Program-made: the position numbers and the translations under genes
The notes under the pieces: model-generated
Database searches by the model: none
The model's input: the letters and a program-made list of their open reading frames with translations, nothing else
Told to the model about the DNA's origin: nothing
Assembly: GCF_025147765.1 (NCBI RefSeq)
Contig: NZ_CP102265.1
Location: 806,001-870,000 of the forward strand
Direction: 5' to 3'
DNA: 64,000 nucleotides
Source: Blautia obeum ATCC 29174
GTDB lineage: Bacteria > Bacillota > Clostridia > Lachnospirales > Lachnospiraceae
Shown here: positions 9,441 to 16,175 of the stretch, piece after piece
Numbering within the stretch: position 1 is the first letter of the stretch
How the letters are laid out: every line of letters starts with the position of its first letter

Positions 9441-9451
9441 ATGTAATAGGA
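9436..9451. repeat. Left arm of a 16-bp inverted repeat around the intron
   Basis: TTTTTATGTAATAGGA is the exact reverse complement of 11384-11399. It overlaps the terminator T tract and ends two bases before the intron. Confidence 0.85.
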
Positions 9452-9977
9452 GCGTGCCCAGCAAAGCTGGGGCACACCAGTCGGTGAAAGTCCGACTATG
9501 GTAATCACCAGTGAGCCATATAGTCAAATCCGGTGCGTTGTAGTAATACAGGGTACTAAGCGGATGGGTAATGTAGCTTCATAAGAAGTGCTAACAATCA
9601 TGCAGACCGCAACATAAAGTGAATCCTTCCGTATCGTAAATAAAACTTCTCTCAAAAGAGGAGAAAAGAGGAAGTCGAGCCTTGTCCTATTGGGCGACGA
9701 CCATGGAAATTGGGAAGAAACTGGAAAAGCACCAACGAAAATCCTCCGGTATATGGGGAACGGTATGTATGAAAGGTGTGCCCCGGAACTGGGGAGACTC
9801 TACTTATCACCAGACAGGTAAAGAAGAACCGTATAAGTAGAAGACGAAATCGGATTCTTGATAAGAGGGAGTCGGAGAGGAACATAGTACCAAAGACAGT
9901 TATGAAACAAAACATAGCCAAGGGAAGGTTCCTTACTTCATTCAAGTTTGTAGAGAGGGTAAGTGTGAGAGAATGTC

Positions 9978-11264
9978 ATGAAGACTAATAACTCCAAAGA
10001 AAAAGTACGACAACTTCAAAACAAACTATATCTAACAGCCAAGAAATGCCAAAAACGAAGATTCCATGCGTTATATGATAAGGTATATCGGGACGATGTG
10101 CTGATTGAAGCATGGAAAAGAGTAAAAGCCAATAAAGGTTCCAGTGGAGTTGATGGTATCAGAATAGAAGATATAGAAAAGATGGGAATCGAGAAGTATC
10201 TAAAAGAACTCAAAAAAGAACTGATAGAGGGAAAGTATATCCCATCTCCAGTGAAAAGAGTGATGATACCAAAACCAGATGGAAGTGAAAGACCACTTGG
10301 GATACCGACAGTAAGAGACCGGATTGTACAAATGGCAGCAAAGATAGCCATAGAACCGGTATTTGAAGCTGATTTCAGAGAATGTTCATATGGATTCCGA
10401 CCAAAAAGAAGTGCAAAACAAGCACTGGAAGTAGTAAGGAAAGCATGTAATAACAAAGGCTACTATGTTGTGGATGCAGATATAGAAAAGTTCTTTGATA
10501 ATGTAAACCAAGACAAGCTGATGATACTGATAGAACAACGCATATCAGACCGAAGAATACTGAAGCTGATAAGACAGTGGATGAGGTCTGGGATTTTGTA
10601 CGGAAGTATACTGACGATTTCAGAACTCGGAACAAGTCAGGGGTCAGTCATTTCACCACTACTGGCAAATATATATTTAAACACACTGGATAGACTATGG
10701 GAAAAGTATGGACGTACCCATGGGATTCTTGTAAGATACGCAGACAATACAGTAATAATCTGTAAAAACAAGAAAAGTGTGAATCATGCACAAAGCCTGT
10801 TGCAATATATCATGGGAAAGCTGGACTTAAGATTACATCCAGTAAAAACGAAAATAGTAAACATGTGGGACGGAACAGAAGGATTCGACTTTCTTGGACT
10901 GCACCACAGGAGATTTTTAAAAATAAATAAGAAAGGGAACCGATATGGAGAGACATATCAATACCCAAGCAAGAAAGCCATGAAGAAAATGAAGCGGACT
11001 GTCAAAGAGAGTATAAATCAGAGATACCTGTTGGTAAAAACAGAAGAAGAATTGATAAAAGTTCTAAATCCTAAAATAACAGGATGGAGAAACTATTATA
11101 AAACAAGGAATGACAGAAAGTGGATGCGGGCAATAGACTGGTATATTTTATGTACATTTTGCAGATGGAATAATAAGAAACGTCAGCAGACGCGAAAACT
11201 AAAAGGACTGTATGCAACTAAGATACGATTACAGGAAAAAGGCTTACAACTAATGGAGGCATGA
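9978..11264 (+). CDS. ltrA: Group II intron reverse transcriptase/maturase, YADN variant
   Basis: 428-residue intron-encoded protein. RT domain blocks are visible: GVDGIRIEDI, PKPDGSERPLGIPTVRDRIVQ, SYGFRPKRSAKQAL, VDADIEKFFDNV, GTSQGSVISPLLANIYL. The maturase X domain follows (GWRNYYKTRN, RAIDWYILCTFCRW). No C-terminal HNH endonuclease. The catalytic YADD box reads YADN (Y254-N257, codon AAT at 10746-10748), so the second catalytic aspartate is lost by what could be one base change. In related maturases, altering these aspartates blocks cDNA synthesis but not splicing help. It may therefore be splicing-competent yet immobile. Confidence 0.9.
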   Translation: MKTNNSKEKVRQLQNKLYLTAKKCQKRRFHALYDKVYRDDVLIEAWKRVKANKGSSGVDGIRIEDIEKMGIEKYLKELKKELIEGKYIPSPVKRVMIPKPDGSERPLGIPTVRDRIVQMAAKIAIEPVFEADFRECSYGFRPKRSAKQALEVVRKACNNKGYYVVDADIEKFFDNVNQDKLMILIEQRISDRRILKLIRQWMRSGILYGSILTISELGTSQGSVISPLLANIYLNTLDRLWEKYGRTHGILVRYADNTVIICKNKKSVNHAQSLLQYIMGKLDLRLHPVKTKIVNMWDGTEGFDFLGLHHRRFLKINKKGNRYGETYQYPSKKAMKKMKRTVKESINQRYLLVKTEEELIKVLNPKITGWRNYYKTRNDRKWMRAIDWYILCTFCRWNNKKRQQTRKLKGLYATKIRLQEKGLQLMEA

Positions 11265-11292
11265 CGTAATGCTGTAGAAAGAAGAATGTCGG

Positions 11293-11327
11293 AAAGCCGG
11301 ATGAGGGAAAACCTCACGTACGGTTTG
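11293..11327 (+). ncRNA. Group II intron domain V
   Basis: About 34 bases fold as the catalytic hairpin: AGCCGG pairs with the TACGGTT side, and GAGG-GAAAA-CCTC forms the tip. The CACGTACGG segment matches the domain V consensus, with the AGC triad at the 5' side. Confidence 0.8.
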
Positions 11328-11383
11328 ATGAGGGGAAAGAGGGCAAAAACCCTCTGACCTACTTTACAATTACTCTGTAATGT

Positions 11384-11399
11384 TCCTATTACATAAAAA
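11384..11399. repeat. Right arm of the 16-bp inverted repeat around the intron
   Basis: TCCTATTACATAAAAA mirrors 9436-9451. Between the intron end and this arm, ATTAC-TCT-GTAAT (11369-11381) forms a smaller hairpin. Joined exons would therefore form one long stem-loop that the intron interrupts. Confidence 0.8.
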
Positions 11400-11413
11400 C
11401 GCTCCGCGAGGAT

Positions 11414-11531
11414 GCGACCAGATGCATGAGGAATATGTCTGCTGAAGCAGACTGCATCTGGCACGCAAAGCGGAACAAGTCCCTCAAAGATTGAGGAATT
11501 CAGGGAGTTTGAAGCGGACTTGTCCGCTTTG
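11414..11531. repeat. Double-hairpin structured element, unidentified
   Basis: Two strong stem-loops side by side. Hairpin A: GCG plus CCAGATGCA (11414-11426) pair with TGCATCTGG plus CGC (11453-11466), and a nested TCTGCT-GA-AGCAGA sits at 11438-11451. Hairpin B: CAAAGCGGA and CAAGTCC (11466-11482) pair with GGACTTG and TCCGCTTTG (11516-11531) with one bulged A, around CTCAA-AGA-TTGAG (11483-11495). No ORF of note. It may be the 3' UTR of the minus-strand small ORF, an ncRNA, or a palindromic MITE/REP-like repeat. Confidence 0.65.
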
Positions 11532-11559
11532 TTATATATGCGGGAAGAGCTGCTGGGCT

Positions 11560-11769
11560 TCATTTATCATTTGGGTAAGTATCTTTGATTTTGGGTGGCT
11601 GATAATGATATAGCGCTTCATAGGATTCCAGCTCATCCTCATTTACCGGGCCTGACGGAATCAGCCCAGTACAGTCCTGGGTAGATGCTGCATTTGAGAG
11701 AAAATCATAAGAATCAGTGACCTCCTGGTTCGTAGGAGTCTTTGGTTTTGTAGAAGAATTTTTTGACAT
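11560..11769 (-). CDS. Small conserved-looking hypothetical protein, 69 aa
   Basis: Soluble, acidic 69-residue protein with a Lys/Thr/Pro-rich start and a core SNAASTQDCTGLIPS, then ESYEALYHYQPP. GGAGG lies seven bases before the ATG, a strong initiation signal for so short an ORF. The core resembles small uncharacterised proteins I recall from other Lachnospiraceae, but this was not checked by search. No domain, signal peptide or membrane segment. Downstream on its strand lies the double-hairpin element at 11414-11531. It sits alone between an intron and an AraC gene pointing the same way. Function unknown. Confidence 0.65.
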   Translation of the reverse strand: MSKNSSTKPKTPTNQEVTDSYDFLSNAASTQDCTGLIPSGPVNEDELESYEALYHYQPPKIKDTYPNDK

Positions 11770-11901
11770 AAATAACCTCCATGGTATACAAATTCAGACT
11801 TAAAAAAGTCTTGAAGATTAGTATATCCGGGAGGTTGTTTTTTTATTATGGTATTTCACGGTTGTCAAAAATTGTTTTAAATAGTGCAATTAGTTCTGGT
11901 A

Positions 11902-11949
11902 AAAAGAAAAGTTCCCTGGATACATATTGATGGTGTCTGGGGACTTTTT
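11902..11949 (-). terminator. Intrinsic terminator of the AraC gene
   Basis: Read on the minus strand, AAAAAGTCCC (from 11949) pairs with GGGAACTTTT (11916-11907), with one bulge, then CTTTTT follows. It overlaps the stop codon of the AraC gene. Confidence 0.65.
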
Positions 11950-12862
11950 ACTGTGCATCGGATGGTTTGACAGCTTCGTTACTGTGCCATTCCCTGCGGA
12001 ATTTTAAAGGAGTACATCCTTCGTGCTTTTTGAAGAGATTAATGTAATGACTTACCTGATGAAACCCACAGGAATATGCAATTTCTTCGATCGTTAGGTC
12101 TTCATATTTTAAAAGTGTTTTGGAGTGATTCAGCCGGGTGACAATCAGATATTCATTAGGTGGCATACCGATGTATTTTTTGAATTCGCGGGCAAGGTGA
12201 TATTTGCTGACACCTGCTGCGATGGCGAGCGACTCAAGGGATAAGGGCTCCTGAAAATGCTGATCGATTGCCTTTAAAACTGTTTTCAGGTATGTAGGCA
12301 TAAATCCCAGACTGAGATTTTCAGTGTCATTTTCAATCAGAATACGCGTCAGTATATTAATGATTAGACATGACGAGAGTATTTCTGAATGAATATCTTT
12401 TCGCTGTGTAATAGAAAGAATTCTGCGCATGGTACTTTCCATAAAAAACGGATCAAGAGAATCCAGAATATGAAAATTACTCCGCATAAATTCTTCATAA
12501 TAGCCGAGTGCTGAGGGACCATTAAAATGAAGCCACAGAAATTCCCAGTTCTGTTTTTGCAGACATTCATAGTGATGGTGTTCCATACAGTTTATGTATG
12601 CGGTGGTTCCCGGATGCAGAGAATACTGACTCCCGTGATATTTCAGTAATCCCTTACCACGAAGTGTGTAGATGATAAGGAAACTGTTCAGGTTTTCTCT
12701 TTCAGTGAAATAGGGGGAGGAAGTACAGAAATCCCCTGCTTCCTGCACATAGAAAAAAGTCTGACGCGCTCTGGGCGTAGCTGTATTAATAAAACGAATC
12801 GAATCATCACTCCAAGTCAGATCCAGCTTTTCCATATATTTATGAGTCGATATATTTTGCAT
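11948..12862 (-). CDS. AraC-family transcriptional regulator (cupin plus HTH_18)
   Basis: 304 residues. N-terminal sugar-sensing cupin half (FLIIYTLRGKGLLKYHGSQY, then PGTTAYINC). C-terminal pair of HTH motifs (residues about 195-295: LSLESLAIAAGVSKYHLARE and LTIEEIAYSCGFHQVSHYIN, then FKKHEGCTPLKFR). It is divergent from the isomerase-binding protein-mutarotase genes, so it is most likely their sugar-responsive activator. The 149-base divergent gap carries a perfect 7+7 palindrome at 12911-12927. No close relation to RhaR/RhaS can be claimed from sequence reading alone. Confidence 0.88.
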   Translation of the reverse strand: MQNISTHKYMEKLDLTWSDDSIRFINTATPRARQTFFYVQEAGDFCTSSPYFTERENLNSFLIIYTLRGKGLLKYHGSQYSLHPGTTAYINCMEHHHYECLQKQNWEFLWLHFNGPSALGYYEEFMRSNFHILDSLDPFFMESTMRRILSITQRKDIHSEILSSCLIINILTRILIENDTENLSLGFMPTYLKTVLKAIDQHFQEPLSLESLAIAAGVSKYHLAREFKKYIGMPPNEYLIVTRLNHSKTLLKYEDLTIEEIAYSCGFHQVSHYINLFKKHEGCTPLKFRREWHSNEAVKPSDAQ

Positions 12863-12910
12863 AAAAACTCCTTCAATTATGTAGCAAGATATTGATATTT
12901 TGCGCCAATA

Positions 12911-12966
12911 TAAACTAATGTAGTTTAGATTATATCAGCTTATAATAAGCATGTAAACGAAAAGAA
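12911..12966 (+). promoter_or_regulatory. Divergent control region: operator palindrome, -10 and cre-like site
   Basis: TAAACTA-ATG-TAGTTTA (12911-12927) is a perfect inverted repeat covering the expected -35 of a TATAAT -10 at 12941-12946; no good -35 is present, as in activator-dependent promoters. ATGTAAACGAAAAGAA (12951-12966) fits the CcpA cre consensus WTGNAARCGNWWWCAW with one mismatch. It lies at the predicted transcription start, a position where CcpA-HPr(Ser-P) represses. Confidence 0.6.
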
Positions 12967-13011
12967 ACAAGATAAATTGAGAACAAGATATTTATATAAG
13001 GAGTATGCGAA

Positions 13012-14511
13012 ATGAGCGGATTGACAAAAATCAAACCACCGAAAAAAGCACGCATCGGACTTTACAGTGCGGGATTAAATACATATTGGGGACAGTTTGA
13101 AGGATTGTATGACTGCCTCATGGGGTATAACAGATTTATTGAGAAAAGACTCAGCGAATGGGGCGAAGTGTTCAATTTCGGAATGGTAGATACAGAGGAA
13201 AAAGGACGCGAAGCAGGTGAATTTTTCAATAAGAATAATGTTGATATTGTATTCTCACATGCGGCAACCTATTACGCAAGTGCAACAGTACTTCCTGTTC
13301 ATCAGATCAACAATGCGCCTGTTATTATATTAAATCTGCAGCCGACTGCGGAAATGGCATATGATACTACCGGCACAGACCGATGGCTGGCACAGTGTGT
13401 CGGATGTTCCATTCCGGAAATTTCCAATGCCTTTAATCGTGCGGGAATTACGTTTCGTGCAGTAAATGGACTTCTTGGTCTTACAGAAACACCTGATTTT
13501 GCAAAGGCAGATGAAGTAACCTGTGAAAGACCGGAAGCGGTCAGAGCATGGAAACAAATTGAGGAATGGTGCAGGGCAGCGGCTGTGAAACGGAATCTCC
13601 AGTGGGCAAGATTTGGTTTCCTTGGTGGTTATTACAGCGGCATGCTTGATATGTACAGTGATTTTACAATGCTTCAGGCACAAACAGGAATTGATATTGA
13701 AGTCCTTGAAATGAGTGACCTTGACGCATATCTCAAAACAGTCACAGAAGAGGAAGTACAGGAAAAACTGAAAGAAATTCAGGATTTCTTCGAAATTTCC
13801 GGAGATTCACCATCGGATCCTATTGCAAAGAAACCAACCGAAGAGCAGCTTACATGGTCTGCAAAGGTGGCAATTGCACAGGAAAAGATGGTCAGGGAGA
13901 GAAATCTGGACAGTGTTTCCTATTATTACCATGGTCGTGATGATTATCTGGAAGAAGTGCAGAGTGGTTTTATTGTAGGATTCTCGCTTTTAAATGCACA
14001 GGGGATAGCGTGTGCCGGTGAAGGTGATATAAAAACAGCTCTGGCAATGAAAATTGCAGATATCTGTGGAACTGGAGGAAGTTTCTGTGAGATCGTTGCA
14101 GCTGATTTTAACAGGGATACAATGATTCTTGGACATGATGGTCCGTTCCATTTTGCAATATCAAAAGGAAAACCTATTTTGCGTGGAATGGGAGTTTACC
14201 ATGGAAAGCGAGGAAGCGGAGTTTCTGTAGAAGCGAAGGTAAGGCCGGGAGCAGTAACAACTCTGGGAGTAACGCAGACAGGAGATGGAAGATTAAAGTT
14301 CAACATTAGTGAAGGTGAAGCAATTGATGCACCAATCTTGTTGAATGGAAACACTTCCACTCATATTCGGTTCAGTCAGAAACCGGCTGAGTACATGGAC
14401 CGGTGGTTCCAGGAAGCACCGACGCATCATCTGGCACTCTCGGTCGGACATAACGCTGAGCTTTTTAAGAAAATAGCTGAGCTTATGGATATTCCATATG
14501 CAATATATTAA
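13012..14511 (+). CDS. L-fucose/L-arabinose isomerase-family sugar isomerase
   Basis: 499-residue protein of the AraA/FucI fold. It has an N-terminal Rossmann-like half (RIGLYSAGLNTYWGQFEG; HAATYYASATVLP) and a C-terminal half with ACAGEGDIKTALAMK, GHDGPFHFAIS and THHLALSVGH, positions that in AraA include metal-binding glutamate and histidines. Such enzymes interconvert aldoses and ketoses. The specific substrate is uncertain. The downstream binding protein and RhaM-type mutarotase favour a 6-deoxyhexose such as L-rhamnose or L-fucose. RBS AAGGAG precedes the ATG. No kinase or aldolase for a full pathway is encoded nearby. Confidence 0.75.
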   Translation: MSGLTKIKPPKKARIGLYSAGLNTYWGQFEGLYDCLMGYNRFIEKRLSEWGEVFNFGMVDTEEKGREAGEFFNKNNVDIVFSHAATYYASATVLPVHQINNAPVIILNLQPTAEMAYDTTGTDRWLAQCVGCSIPEISNAFNRAGITFRAVNGLLGLTETPDFAKADEVTCERPEAVRAWKQIEEWCRAAAVKRNLQWARFGFLGGYYSGMLDMYSDFTMLQAQTGIDIEVLEMSDLDAYLKTVTEEEVQEKLKEIQDFFEISGDSPSDPIAKKPTEEQLTWSAKVAIAQEKMVRERNLDSVSYYYHGRDDYLEEVQSGFIVGFSLLNAQGIACAGEGDIKTALAMKIADICGTGGSFCEIVAADFNRDTMILGHDGPFHFAISKGKPILRGMGVYHGKRGSGVSVEAKVRPGAVTTLGVTQTGDGRLKFNISEGEAIDAPILLNGNTSTHIRFSQKPAEYMDRWFQEAPTHHLALSVGHNAELFKKIAELMDIPYAIY

Positions 14512-14577
14512 AGACATACTTACACGAGCGTGTTTAAGTATAAAATTTATAATTTCATTTTAAAGGAGGAAAAAGAA

Positions 14578-15600
14578 ATGAATAAAAAAGTGATCAGTGC
14601 ACTTCTTTGCGGAGCAATGGTTCTGGGAACAGTATCCCCTGTATTTGCGGCAGGTGCAGCAGAGGGAAAAACTTTTGCAATCGTTACAAAGGCAGCAGGT
14701 AATCCGTACAATGAAAAAGAGGCACAGGGATTCAAAGAAGTCATTGAAGCAGAAGGTGGCACAGCCATTATAAAACATCCAGAGACAGCAACTGCAGACG
14801 CGCAGATTTCTGTAATCCAGTCTCTGATTTCTCAGCAGGTAGATGGAATCTGTATTGCAGGTAATGACGAAAATGCACTTCAGGCAGCACTGGAAGATGC
14901 AATGAATGAAGGAATCAAAGTATCCTGCCTTGATGCAAAAGTAAACCCGGATAGCCGTATGACCTTTGTAAATCAGGCTGGTGTAACAGAAATCGGTGAA
15001 GCACTTATGGATGCGGTACTTGATATTTCCGGTGGAGAAGGACAGTGGGCAATTGTATCTGCAACTTCTCAGGCGACAAACCAGAATGCCTGGATCGAAG
15101 CTATGAAAGAAGTAATGAAAGATGATAAATACAGTAAGCTGGAGCTTGTAGAGGTGGCATATGGTGATGATGAACCACAGAAATCTACAGACGTTACACA
15201 GGCTCTGCTTCAGACATATCCTGATCTGAAAGTAATCTGTGCGCCGACAACTGTTGGTATTGCAGCAGCAGCTAAGGTTCTGCAGGACAATGGTTCTTCA
15301 TGCAAACTGACTGGTCTTGGTCTTCCATCTGAAATGTCTGAATACATCGGAGATGATGATGCACATTCCTGCCCGTATATGTTCCTTTGGAATCCAGAAG
15401 ATGTAGGTCGTCTGGGAGCTTATACATCTATTGCACTTGTAAATGAAGAAATTACAGGAGCTGTTGGGGATAAATTCACAGCAGGAGATCTTGGCGATTA
15501 CGAAGTTACAGAAGCTTCCGATGGTGGTACAGAAGTTATTCTTGGATCTCCATTCAAATTTGATCCATCCAATATCGAAGAATGGAAAGATGTTTATTAA
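14578..15600 (+). CDS. Rhamnose-type ABC sugar-binding protein, orphan
   Basis: Periplasmic-binding-protein fold of the ribose/rhamnose (peripla_BP_4) class: FAIVTKAAGNPYNEKEAQGF, SLISQQVDGICIAGNDENAL, CLDAKVNPDSR, and a Cys- and Trp-containing end. It has a signal peptide cut about VFA-AGAAEG; no lipobox cysteine at the cleavage site. AAAGGAGG at 14562-14569 sets ATG 14578; the frame extends upstream to 14530 but that would spoil the signal peptide. Neither an ATPase nor a permease lies nearby, so it must use a transporter encoded elsewhere or act as a sensor. A strong hairpin follows it. Confidence 0.82.
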   Translation: MNKKVISALLCGAMVLGTVSPVFAAGAAEGKTFAIVTKAAGNPYNEKEAQGFKEVIEAEGGTAIIKHPETATADAQISVIQSLISQQVDGICIAGNDENALQAALEDAMNEGIKVSCLDAKVNPDSRMTFVNQAGVTEIGEALMDAVLDISGGEGQWAIVSATSQATNQNAWIEAMKEVMKDDKYSKLELVEVAYGDDEPQKSTDVTQALLQTYPDLKVICAPTTVGIAAAAKVLQDNGSSCKLTGLGLPSEMSEYIGDDDAHSCPYMFLWNPEDVGRLGAYTSIALVNEEITGAVGDKFTAGDLGDYEVTEASDGGTEVILGSPFKFDPSNIEEWKDVY

Positions 15601-15638
15601 TCAGGCGCTAATTACAAATTAATAGAACCCTTGGAAAC

Positions 15639-15670
15639 AGGACTGCTGTACTGCTACATACGGCAGTCCT
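15639..15670. other. Intercistronic hairpin after the binding-protein gene
   Basis: AGGACTGCTGTA (15639-15650) pairs with TACGGCAGTCCT over 12 bp with one G-U and an 8-base loop. There is no T tract on either side, so it is more likely a 3'-end stabiliser or partial terminator than a full stop. Confidence 0.6.
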
Positions 15671-15704
15671 AAAAACTTTGCAGAAAAATATTGGAGGGGC
15701 GAAA

Positions 15705-16016
15705 ATGATAAAAGCATTCAAAATGAAATTATATGAAGGACAGGAAGCGGAGTATGAAAGAAGACATAATCTGCTCTGGCCGGAAATGAAAGATATGATA
15801 CATGAATATGGCGGCAAGAACTATTCTATTTTTCTGGACAAAGGGACGCTTACTTTATTTGGATATATAGAGGTTGAAGATGAAAAGCGATGGAGTGAGA
15901 GTGCGGATACAGAAATCAATCGCAAATGGTGGGATTTCATGGCTGATATTATGGAAACAAATCCAGATAACAGTCCGGTGTGCATAGATCTTCATACGGT
16001 TTTTCATCTGGATTAA
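15705..16016 (+). CDS. rhaM: L-rhamnose mutarotase family protein
   Basis: 103 residues with the RhaM pattern: E-Y-E-R-R-H-N-x-L-W-P-E near the start, NYSIFLDK in the middle, then RKWWDFMADIMETNPDNSP and a short hydrophobic end. RhaM interconverts alpha and beta anomers of L-rhamnose and speeds isomerase flux. GGAGG at 15693-15697 sets ATG 15705 rather than the in-frame 15678. With the isomerase and binding protein it makes a compact deoxysugar unit. About 100 residues is the usual family length. Confidence 0.88.
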   Translation: MIKAFKMKLYEGQEAEYERRHNLLWPEMKDMIHEYGGKNYSIFLDKGTLTLFGYIEVEDEKRWSESADTEINRKWWDFMADIMETNPDNSPVCIDLHTVFHLD

Positions 16017-16175
16017 AAAAATATCTTCAAAATTTAACATAAACAATCAATTCTGAACATTGACGATTCCCACCTTTTTATGTCAAAATAAGTATAACGG
16101 ACGAAGTAGGACTGCCGGGCGTGAAACACCGCCTGGTTTTCCGTGTTTACAAGAGAAATAGAGGGAGGAAAGAAA

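Larger units (their letters stand above)
9454..11367 (+). mobile_element. Group II intron with intron-encoded protein
   Basis: Starts with a GTG-type 5' end (GTGCCCAGC) and contains a roughly 520-base ribozyme region before the ORF with a conserved-looking GGTGAAAGTCC segment (domain I). It then holds a reverse transcriptase/maturase ORF, a domain V hairpin at 11293-11327 and a domain VI hairpin (GAGGGCAAAAACCCTC) ending about CTACTTTAC. Both ends are inferred by consensus and may shift by a few bases. It lies just after an intrinsic terminator, a site favoured by endonuclease-less introns. The 16-bp arms at 9436-9451 and 11384-11399 bracket it. Confidence 0.85.

Noticed and set aside
16107..16135. 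Riboswitch upstream of malQ
   Set aside because: One GC-rich hairpin only; no match to known riboswitch cores and no anti-terminator partner seen.
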